DNA from: CAXBCP01 sp038120765
Lineage (GTDB): Bacteria; Pseudomonadota; Alphaproteobacteria; MPNO01; UBA830
Direction of reading: 5' to 3'
Assembly: GCA_038120765.1 (NCBI GenBank)
Contig: JAYOMI010000145.1
Location: 1-6,840 of the forward strand
DNA: 6,840 nucleotides
Made by a program: the position numbers and the translations under genes. Positions 1 through 5,434 of this stretch are shown piece by piece (positions within the stretch are counted from its first letter, which is position 1; each line of letters begins with the position of its first letter). The notes beneath the pieces are model-generated. The model had not been told where the DNA came from. It was given only the letters and a program-made list of their open reading frames with translations, and did no database searches.

Positions 1-778
1 GCTCTGTTGTGAAACCCGTCAGACGATGCGGGCCGAACGACAGCAACGCCTCGCCCGTATCAACGGATGTCGCGTTCAGGCGCAGCACGGCATTCGGCGC
101 GTAGTGACTTTCAAGCATTCCCGGCGATGGCGGCGCCACGTTATTGTCGGTCGCCTGGATGAGGGCTCCGATCACCGCTTCGATCTGTTCGAGCGTTATG
201 CCGCCCGGGCGCAGCAATACGGGCGTCTCGCCACTGCAATCGACCACGGTGGATTCAACGCCGATGGGACAGGGCCCGTCATCGACGATCAGGGCGACGG
301 CATCGCCCAGCGATTCCGAAACATGCGACGCCAGGGTCGGACTGATCTTCCCCGACGCATTTGCGCTCGGGGCGGCGACCGGTATGCCGGATGCGGCGAG
401 AATCGCCTGCGCCGTTGTCTGGTCCGGCACGCGTACCGCAATGGTATCGAGGCCTGCACTGGCAAGCAGGGATACTGTCGAGCCGGCTTTGCGCGGCAGG
501 ACAAGCGAGAGCGGCCCCGGCCAGAAGGCGTCCGCGAGACGTTGGGCCGATACCGTAAAGTTTACTAACTCCGCGGCGGCCTTGGTGTCTGTGACGTGAA
601 CAATCAGCGGGTTGAAGGTCGGCCGCTGCTTGGCTTCAAAGATGCCGGCGACGGCATCGTCGGATGTCGCATCGGCGCCAAGCCCGTAGACGGTTTCTGT
701 CGGAAACGCGACAAGTGCTCCGGACTTCAACAGGTCTGCCGCGCGGGCAATTGTTTTCGGGCTCACCATTTCGATCAC
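1..778 (-). CDS. sua5: L-threonylcarbamoyladenylate synthase, two-domain Sua5/YrdC type (3' end beyond window)
   Basis: This enzyme makes threonylcarbamoyl-AMP from threonine, bicarbonate and ATP in the cytoplasm. It is the first step of the t6A37 modification of ANN-decoding tRNAs. The visible 259 residues hold a full YrdC domain: FPTETVYGLG at 25-34, KQRP at 50-53, NPLIVHV at 56-62, WPGPLSLVL at 86-94, VRVP at 115-118, PSANASGKISPT at 137-148, ESTVVDC at 175-181 and LRPGGI at 189-194. The linker motif SPGMLESHYAP at 218-228 then opens the C-terminal Sua5 domain. Sua5 proteins usually have about 310-340 residues, so roughly the last 60 are outside the window. The start is uncertain. I chose GTG at 778 because GGTGAG lies just upstream and the length before the first motif fits the family. 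GTG at 793 would overlap the cysQ stop as GTGA, and ATG at 769 is also possible. In every case it is coupled closely to cysQ. Confidence 0.94.
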   Translation of the reverse strand, partial: MIEMVSPKTIARAADLLKSGALVAFPTETVYGLGADATSDDAVAGIFEAKQRPTFNPLIVHVTDTKAAAELVNFTVSAQRLADAFWPGPLSLVLPRKAGSTVSLLASAGLDTIAVRVPDQTTAQAILAASGIPVAAPSANASGKISPTLASHVSESLGDAVALIVDDGPCPIGVESTVVDCSGETPVLLRPGGITLEQIEAVIGALIQATDNNVAPPSPGMLESHYAPNAVLRLNATSVDTGEALLSFGPHRLTGFTTE

Positions 779-789
779 GGCGCTCACCG

Positions 790-1572
790 TCACCGGGCGC
801 CACGGGCGATAAATTCGGGATTGCGCCATCCCGGTTTGCCATAGAGAAGGTCGGTATCGTCCAACAGCCGCACGCTGCCGCCGGCGCCGGCGAGGACCGC
901 ATGGCCTGCGGCCGTATCCCATTCCGATGTCGGCCCGTAGCGCGGGTAAACATCCGCTGCACCCTCGGCGAGCAGGCAGAATTTCAGGGAACTGCCTGCG
1001 GTGACGTGTTTGTGGACATTCATGCCGGAAAGAAGCTCTTCTATCTTTGCGCGGTCGCCGTGGGACCGGCTGGACGCGACAACAGCGCCGTCTTCGGGAA
1101 TGGCGCGGACGGCAATCGAGCGCCATTCGCCATCGTCTTCGCGACATTCTGCGGTGCCCGCGCCACAGGCCCGGAAACCCCGTTTCAATGCCGGCGCGGT
1201 CACCACGCCGAGGATCGGAACGCCGTTTTCGACCAGGGCGATATTGACCGTGAACTCTCCGCTTCGGCGCAGAAACTCCTTTGTGCCGTCAACCGGATCG
1301 ACCAACCAGAAAACATCGTCGGCGACGGTCTCTTCCTTGCCCTGGGAGACGGCTTCTTCGCCGATTGCCGGGACGCCGGGCAGGAGATCGCGCAGGGCGG
1401 GAAGGATCAACGCCTCGGCGCGCTCGTCCGCTTCGGTGACGGGGGAGTCGTCGCCTTTGCGACGAACGTCAAAATCGGTCCCGTAGACCTCCAGAATCAC
1501 GTCTCCCGCGCGGTCCGCGATTTCGGTCGCTGCCAACATCAGGGCGCGACGCTCTTTAACTGAAAAGGTCAA
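790..1572 (-). CDS. cysQ: 3'(2'),5'-bisphosphate nucleotidase CysQ (inositol monophosphatase superfamily)
   Basis: The predicted role is Mg-dependent hydrolysis of 3'-phosphoadenosine 5'-phosphate (PAP) to AMP and phosphate, which removes a toxic by-product of sulfate assimilation. The 260-residue protein has the family's usual length and its metal-site motifs: DSPVTEAD at 42-49, GEE at 71-73, DPVDGTKEF at 92-100 and SEWDTAAGHAVL from 216. The DGTKEF form and the short GSSLKFCLLAEGAADVY stretch from 193 favour CysQ over plain inositol monophosphatase. The start is TTG at 1572. GGAG at 1578-1581 lies five bases upstream, and an in-frame TAA sits 12 bases before the TTG. The next in-frame ATG, at 1539 (residue 12), has no well-placed ribosome-binding site and would trim the first helix. 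It is followed within about 11 bases, or overlapped, by sua5, with a likely promoter of its own upstream. A related inositol-phosphatase activity cannot be fully excluded. Confidence 0.94.
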   Translation of the reverse strand: MTFSVKERRALMLAATEIADRAGDVILEVYGTDFDVRRKGDDSPVTEADERAEALILPALRDLLPGVPAIGEEAVSQGKEETVADDVFWLVDPVDGTKEFLRRSGEFTVNIALVENGVPILGVVTAPALKRGFRACGAGTAECREDDGEWRSIAVRAIPEDGAVVASSRSHGDRAKIEELLSGMNVHKHVTAGSSLKFCLLAEGAADVYPRYGPTSEWDTAAGHAVLAGAGGSVRLLDDTDLLYGKPGWRNPEFIARGAR

Positions 1573-1577
1573 GGAAA

Positions 1578-1581
1578 CTCC
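1578..1581 (-). promoter_or_regulatory. Shine-Dalgarno site supporting the TTG start of cysQ
   Basis: On the minus strand GGAG is separated by five bases from TTG at 1572-1570. No ATG or GTG lies in frame between the upstream stop and this TTG. The site therefore decides the start of cysQ in favour of the rare codon. Confidence 0.65.
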
Positions 1582-1597
1582 GGTTTAAAGGCACCGT

Positions 1598-1626
1598 ATC
1601 ATAATGAGCGGAGGGACATGCGACAA
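1598..1626 (-). promoter_or_regulatory. Predicted sigma70-type promoter for cysQ-sua5
   Basis: Reading the minus strand, TTGTCG at 1626-1621 (four of six matches to TTGACA) is followed after exactly 17 bases by TATGAT at 1603-1598 (five of six matches to TATAAT). Transcription would begin near 1591, leaving a leader of about 19 bases that contains the GGAG ribosome-binding site before the TTG start. Position, spacing and strand all fit a promoter for cysQ-sua5 that is independent of the membrane-protein gene upstream. This is a consensus match only. Confidence 0.55.
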
Positions 1627-1660
1627 TATGGGCGGGGCCGCTCATATGCCATCATTGTCG
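1604..1660. repeat. Two interleaved inverted repeats over the cysQ promoter
   Basis: ATGAGCGG at 1604-1611 is the exact reverse complement of CCGCTCAT at 1638-1645. CGACAAT at 1621-1627 is the exact reverse complement of ATTGTCG at 1654-1660. The arms alternate A-B-A'-B' with nearly equal spacing (33-34 bp centre to centre). The inner left arm contains the predicted -35 element, and the first arm touches the -10. This could be a regulator-binding region, but arms of 7-8 bp in a 107-bp gap can also arise by chance. Confidence 0.35.
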
Positions 1661-1671
1661 GGACCGGATGC

Positions 1672-1690
1672 CCGGGCGATCAGCGCCCGG
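1672..1690 (-). other. GC-rich hairpin over the stop codon of the membrane-protein gene
   Basis: CCGGGCG at 1672-1678 and CGCCCGG at 1684-1690 form a perfect 7-bp stem with a five-base loop that contains the TGA stop at 1682-1680. No T run follows on the minus strand, so it is not a standard intrinsic terminator. It might protect the 3' end of the mRNA or assist Rho-dependent ending. Confidence 0.4.
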
Positions 1691-3632
1691 CGCCTTTGTC
1701 GACACAGGCAAACCGGGGCTTGTCCGTAGCGGTGGCGATGCGAAGGAGCGCTTTCGCCGGCAGGGCCCGAAGGCATTTATCATCGGTCAATTCGGCCAGG
1801 ATGGTGCCTAGCCAGGGGGCCAGAGTCGTCGGCCAGATAATGTCCGCCTTTTCAAGAAGGGCGCGCACGTCCTCCCGGCTTGCGCGCGACTGCCAGGTGT
1901 TGACGGGATCGGACGACCAGCTGTGAGACCGTGCGACCTTGTATCTCGGCCGGCTCTCTCCCCGGCGTTGGCTCAGCGCAAAAAACAGGGCGTAGTGGAT
2001 GACGGCCGAGTCCATGCCCTGAGAGACGATCTGCAGGACGGGCGCGTCCGGTAGCGAGGTGCCTTTCAGATTTTCTATCAGCACCGCCGCCCGCCGCATT
2101 TCATCGATCCGGAAATCAATGGGCTGTCCGGTTCTTGCCGTCACGATATCGACGCTTCGATAGACGCGGGACATTTGCCACGCCCCCAGGACGACGATAC
2201 TCAGGACCAGTCCGCCCATGACGAATTTGACGGTGATTTCAGGACGACTCCCTCGATTGTCGGGAGATCGCCCGAGGATATGAAATGCCGCGTCCAGCAG
2301 CAGAACCAGTCCGATGGCGTGGAACGTCCGCAGCAATACGCGTGTAAAGCGCTCTATGGAGTTGAGATGTTCGAAATAGTAGTCGCCGAAACAGGTCAGG
2401 TGATACCAGTAAAGCAGCGCCAGGTAGGCCGTTCCCATAAGCATCAGGATCAAGGGCACGACGAAATCGCGGCGCACCAGCGCGGCGAGCATGCCGATCG
2501 CAGCCGCGACGGTCAGTGGCGTTTTGTAGCTGCTGATATAGTCCCACAGAGCTGCCGTGTATCGATTTGCGAGGTCCTGCCAGTCGAGGCTGCCGGCCCT
2601 CGCCAGAGCCTCTGGCGACAATGTGGCCAGGGGAGAATACAGACAGCTGTTGTCTTGCGAAATGAACCCCCAGGAAACCGCCACAATAATCACCGGCAAT
2701 ACGACGAGGGCGCAGGATACAAGTGTTTCCCGAAAGCGCCCGCGACCTGCAGGCGAGAGTATCAAGCGGAGCAAAAAGACACAGAGAACCGCCGGCGCGA
2801 ATATCAGCGCCGCCGATTTGATCAGGTAGCAGGACGCCAGCACTGTTCCGGCGGAAAATTCCAGCGTGCGTTGATCCTCTTTCGCGACACCGCTGGCAAA
2901 AAGCAGAAGAAGCACGATCGTGTATCCCAGTATCTGGGGAGGTTCGATCAGCAGCGTCGTCGGCCAGAGAAGGCCGAGAGTTTCAGCTGCCAGGAAAAGC
3001 AGAATAAATGCCCATCCGCCGAGGACACATGCAGTGTTGCTGGCGTTAAGGTGCTTGCGTGTCAGGAAAACGACCACATCGAAGACGATGCCGATCGCCG
3101 CAACCTGAAGAACGAACGGCGCTGCGGCCGCTGCCCCGAAATCCGCATTGCCGGACACCTGCCACGGCAGGGCAAGCAATAGCGGCCAGCCTGGCGGATA
3201 GTCCGCCAGGTGAAGATAACCACGCGCCGCGGACCAGCTGCCGAAGGAATTGATTTTTACCGGATTGCCGAGCCAGTGGCTGAATTCGTCGTTGGTGACG
3301 GGCAGATAATCGATGCCGCCATTCGCAATGACTGCCACGCCGCCTGCGAGAAGCAAAAGCCAGACTGGATGAAGGCAAAAGCCAGACACATTTCCCGACC
3401 ACCGTATGGTTCTCAAACGCAGAAAAATGCCGACGGCTGCAAGGACGAACAGAGCCCAGAAAGCGGCCGGGCCGGAAACGCCACCGATGACCTGCCCGAC
3501 ATACAGGATAAGGACCATTGCCGCATAGCCGAGCGCCAGGCGCAGACCTGTCATGCTCATTCCGGACCGTGACGGAAGCCTGGGCCAACATCCCAGCCCT
3601 GCCGTAAAAAATGCGTAGATAAGAATACCCAT
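1680..3632 (-). CDS. Polytopic membrane protein, probable GT-C-fold glycosyltransferase-like
   Basis: I do not recognise an exact family. The 650-residue protein has about 12-14 hydrophobic segments, near residues 1-16, 31-51, 55-72, 90-105, 149-157, 170-190, 203-223, 234-248, 262-293, 303-322, 372-387, 391-410, 434-453 and 468-486. A soluble C-terminal part of about 160 residues follows. An acidic NDEFSHW at 114-120 lies in an early external loop, and DYPPGWPLL follows at 144-152. GT-C enzymes such as ArnT and PMT relatives, which use polyprenyl-phosphate sugars, also carry an acidic motif in the first large loop and a PPG-type motif before a membrane helix. This suggests, but does not prove, transfer of a sugar to an envelope lipid or polymer. 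The ATG at 3632 has no clear ribosome-binding site. ATG at 3560 or 3554 (residues 25 and 27) would remove the first hydrophobic segment. A promoter for cysQ separates this gene from the next one. Confidence 0.75.
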   Translation of the reverse strand: MGILIYAFFTAGLGCWPRLPSRSGMSMTGLRLALGYAAMVLILYVGQVIGGVSGPAAFWALFVLAAVGIFLRLRTIRWSGNVSGFCLHPVWLLLLAGGVAVIANGGIDYLPVTNDEFSHWLGNPVKINSFGSWSAARGYLHLADYPPGWPLLLALPWQVSGNADFGAAAAAPFVLQVAAIGIVFDVVVFLTRKHLNASNTACVLGGWAFILLFLAAETLGLLWPTTLLIEPPQILGYTIVLLLLFASGVAKEDQRTLEFSAGTVLASCYLIKSAALIFAPAVLCVFLLRLILSPAGRGRFRETLVSCALVVLPVIIVAVSWGFISQDNSCLYSPLATLSPEALARAGSLDWQDLANRYTAALWDYISSYKTPLTVAAAIGMLAALVRRDFVVPLILMLMGTAYLALLYWYHLTCFGDYYFEHLNSIERFTRVLLRTFHAIGLVLLLDAAFHILGRSPDNRGSRPEITVKFVMGGLVLSIVVLGAWQMSRVYRSVDIVTARTGQPIDFRIDEMRRAAVLIENLKGTSLPDAPVLQIVSQGMDSAVIHYALFFALSQRRGESRPRYKVARSHSWSSDPVNTWQSRASREDVRALLEKADIIWPTTLAPWLGTILAELTDDKCLRALPAKALLRIATATDKPRFACVDKGAGR

Positions 3633-3678
3633 ATTTTCTGATTATCCGATCATGACATCTTGAATCCTGACCGATTTC

Positions 3679-3693
3679 TGATGGGGTCCATCA
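3679..3693. other. Small palindrome in the divergent intergenic region
   Basis: TGATGG at 3679-3684 and CCATCA at 3688-3693 are exact reverse complements with a three-base centre. It lies 47 bases upstream of the membrane-protein start and 128 bases upstream of the SRAP start. It could be a regulator half-site pair or chance. Confidence 0.25.
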
Positions 3694-3710
3694 AATGTCA
3701 CCAGGCTTCC

Positions 3711-3768
3711 CCGAATGATACGCGATCTCGGCGGCGAATCTGAGGGGGCGGCTGTTGCCGTCATTCGG
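3711..3768. repeat. 8-bp inverted repeat between divergent genes
   Basis: CCGAATGA at 3711-3718 is exactly complementary, in reverse, to TCATTCGG at 3761-3768, with 42 bases between. It sits in the 188-bp region (3633-3820) between two divergently transcribed genes. I see no convincing -35/-10 pair for either direction there and no small gene. The repeat may be an operator pair or chance. Confidence 0.3.
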
Positions 3769-3820
3769 AAATTCCTCTTAAGTGGCCGAAGCGGTCAATC
3801 TCCAGGAACATTCCCGAAAG

Positions 3821-4504
3821 ATGTGCGGCAGATATACCCTCACGATAACCCCCGAAATGCTGCGGACACTGATCAATTTCGCTGTGACGCCCAATCTGGA
3901 GCCGCGCTTCAACATTGCGCCGACCCAGATGGCGCCGGTGGTCCGGGCGGATGGCGATGGCGGGCGAAAAATCGATATGTTGCGCTGGGGGCTTATACCT
4001 TCCTGGTCGAAGGACATGTCGGTCGCCTCGAAGCTGATCAATGCGCGGGGAGAAACCATTGCGCAAAAGCCGTCGTTCCGAGACGCCTATCAGGAACGCC
4101 GATGTCTCATACCGGCTAACGGGTTTTACGAATGGCGGAAGGAAGGCGACGTCAAGCAGCCTTTCCGGATCGGCTTTCAGGGCGGCAAACCCTTCCTGTT
4201 CGCCGGATTGTGGGAATCCTGGACAGCCCCCGACGGGGCCGACAATGTGCGTGAGACGATCGAGACCTATACGATCGTCACCACGGATGCCAACGAGAAA
4301 CTGTCGCCTATCCATCACAGAATGCCGGTCATCGTCGCCCCTGCCGATTTCGATCGCTGGCTCACCGGAACGCCGTCGGAGGCGGCCAATGTCATCCGTG
4401 CCTATCCGGACGACGACATGGCCTTTTACCGTGTGTCGACGCGGGTTAACAACGTGCGCAACGACGACGCGGAATGCATCGCACCCCTGAAGAAATCGGC
4501 CTGA
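3821..4504 (+). CDS. yedK: SRAP/YedK family protein (HMCES-type abasic-site DNA-protein crosslinker)
   Basis: Proteins of this family bind abasic sites in single-stranded DNA at stalled forks. They form a stable thiazolidine crosslink through the N-terminal cysteine, which shields the lesion. The 227-residue product has every landmark: MCGRY at 1-5 (Cys2), PRFNIAPTQ at 28-36, RWGLIPSW at 55-62, NARGET at 74-79 (Asn74), RCLIPANGFYEW at 94-105 (Glu104) and IHHRMPVIV from 163 (His164 at the usual histidine position). Its length matches E. coli YedK (222 residues). An in-frame GTG at 3782 would add 13 residues and bury Cys2, so ATG at 3821 must be used. AGGA at 3804-3807 is rather far from it, so translation may be modest. 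The gene stands alone, divergent from the membrane-protein gene and ending one base from the convergent amidohydrolase gene. SOS control is known for some relatives, but I find no clear LexA box here. Confidence 0.96.
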   Translation: MCGRYTLTITPEMLRTLINFAVTPNLEPRFNIAPTQMAPVVRADGDGGRKIDMLRWGLIPSWSKDMSVASKLINARGETIAQKPSFRDAYQERRCLIPANGFYEWRKEGDVKQPFRIGFQGGKPFLFAGLWESWTAPDGADNVRETIETYTIVTTDANEKLSPIHHRMPVIVAPADFDRWLTGTPSEAANVIRAYPDDDMAFYRVSTRVNNVRNDDAECIAPLKKSA

Positions 4505-4505
4505 C

Positions 4506-5256
4506 CTAGAACCCGTAGAGCGCCGCCGGATTGTCGACCATGATCTGCTTCATCGTGGCGTCGTCCACTTTCCAGGACAGCGCCCAGTCGAGCAGGTCGG
4601 CGCCTTCGGGCATGGGCTTGTCCCACAGCATGACGTGGGGCCAGTCTGTCGCCCACACCATCCGGTCGGGCCGCGTCTCGATCAACGCCGTGGCATAGGC
4701 GGTCATGTCTTCCCAGCCCGGGGCTGTGTGCGATGCGCGGTACGCCCCCGAAAGCTTGACCCAGCACCTGCCGTCTTTGACGAGATCGAGCATCGCCTGA
4801 AACGCCGGATGGTCGACACCGGCCTCGGGCTTGAAATGCCCCATGTGATCGAGCACCAGGTCGACCGGCAGCGCCTTCAGGGCCGGGAGCAGGTCCATGA
4901 GCTGGTTCTCTGCATCGATAAACATCTGGATATGCCAGCCGAGCCGTTTGATGCGTTCGGCCATTGTCGCTATCCCGCCGACATCCGCGCCGCCTTTCAG
5001 CAGCGTCGTGAAGCGCAGGCCGCGAAATCCGGCCTCGTTCAGTCTGTCCAGCTCGGCATCCGTGATCGTCGGCTCAACCACGGCAATTCCGCGCGCGCGG
5101 TCGCCCATCCGGTTCAGGGCATCGACGGTGATATCCAGCTGCGTGCCGTAGCAGCTCGGATGCACGATGACGGCGCGGTCGATGCCGAGGGTTTTCTGAA
5201 ATGCCTCGAACGCGGCGAGGTCGTCCGCCAGGTGATCCGTTTCGACTGATTCCTTA
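4506..5256 (-). CDS. LigI-like TIM-barrel amidohydrolase (amidohydrolase 2 / COG3618 family), N-terminus lost in assembly gap
   Basis: This is a predicted metal-dependent or LigI-type hydrolase of lactones, amides or related small molecules. About 250 residues are visible. They carry the strand motifs of the family: LGIDRAVIVHPSCYGT near the start, FRGLRF, LGWHIQMFID, LVLDHMGHF, CWVKLSGAYR, the late-barrel VWATDWPHV with its catalytic-type aspartate, and the C-terminal DNPAALYGF. PSxYGT and LDHMGHF are typical of the 2-pyrone-4,6-dicarboxylate lactonase group. The N-terminal HxH motif and first strand are absent because the sequence stops at the N run. On the other side of the gap an ATG at 5301 opens MPRYRIV, which resembles an amidohydrolase N-terminus, but it is out of frame if the 23-base gap length is real. 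The gene is convergent with the SRAP gene (one base apart) and divergent from the dehydrogenase operon. The substrate is unknown. Confidence 0.88.
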
Positions 5257-5279
5257 NNNNNNNNNNNNNNNNNNNNNNN
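5257..5279. other. Assembly gap (23 Ns)
   Basis: Unknown bases separate two contigs or unresolved sequence. The gap interrupts the 5' end of the amidohydrolase gene. Relatives would need roughly 25-30 more residues here, so the real distance is probably longer than 23 bases. Confidence 0.97.
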
Positions 5280-5304
5280 CAACTATACGGTAACGTGGCA
5301 TATG

Positions 5305-5348
5305 GCCGAAAGCCCTGACGCCGAAATCCCTGAAGCCGAAATAGCCTG
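5305..5348. repeat. 15-bp tandem repeat, about three copies, beside the gap
   Basis: GCCGAAAGCCCTGAC at 5305-5319 is followed directly by GCCGAAATCCCTGAA at 5320-5334, then by a diverged third copy beginning GCCGAAAT at 5335. The first two copies differ at two of 15 positions. On the plus strand a 28-codon frame (ATG 5302 to TAG 5388) reads the units as AESPD, AEIPE and AEIAC, but it has no good ribosome-binding site. The repeat may have caused the neighbouring assembly break. Confidence 0.6.
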
Positions 5349-5361
5349 TCCCGTTGCATGG

Positions 5362-5384
5362 CGATCCGGCTGGTGGCAGGATCG
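5362..5384. promoter_or_regulatory. Inverted repeat, possible operator for the divergent catabolic genes
   Basis: CGATCC at 5362-5367 and GGATCG at 5379-5384 are exact reverse complements around an 11-base centre. The site lies 50 bases upstream of the dehydrogenase start, between two divergent genes. Size and position would suit a dimeric repressor or activator. No clear -35/-10 pair was found, and no regulator gene is in the window. Confidence 0.3.
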
Positions 5385-5422
5385 TTAGTAATCTAAGCAA
5401 AAAGCGGCGAGCAGCCGTAGCG

Positions 5423-5427
5423 GGAGG
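5423..5427 (+). promoter_or_regulatory. Strong Shine-Dalgarno site of the dehydrogenase gene
   Basis: GGAGG is followed after seven bases by ATG at 5435. It fixes the start there, rather than at the upstream in-frame TTG at 5354 or the ATG three codons downstream at 5444. Confidence 0.85.
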
Positions 5428-5434
5428 AAGAGAC

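Noticed and set aside
664..1563. A 299-codon open frame on the plus strand, longer than cysQ itself
   Set aside because: It lies wholly antisense to cysQ, which has every inositol-phosphatase motif. Its own translation is rich in Arg and Gly and has no recognisable domain. Long antisense frames are common in GC-rich genes.
1672..1690. Intrinsic terminator after the membrane-protein gene
   Set aside because: The stem is strong, but no run of T follows on the minus strand. I list it only as a hairpin.
2175..3182. A 335-codon open frame on the plus strand
   Set aside because: It is antisense to the membrane-protein gene. The translation is Gln-, Arg- and Asp-rich without motifs, as expected from the complement of membrane-helix codons.
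3755..3783. TTGCCG at 3755-3760 with a -10 at 3778-3783 for the SRAP gene
   Set aside because: The -10 candidate TTAAGT matches only three of six consensus bases.
5372..5388. Sigma54-like promoter upstream of the dehydrogenase (TGGCAGG then TTAG)
   Set aside because: The GG is spaced ten bases from AG, not from the GC that is invariant in the -12 element. The C after TGGCA is also missing.
5354..5434. A 27-residue N-terminal extension of the dehydrogenase from TTG at 5354
   Set aside because: GGAGG seven bases before ATG 5435 fixes the start there. MDR proteins begin a few residues before the first strand (KVAVLTE), as seen from 5435.
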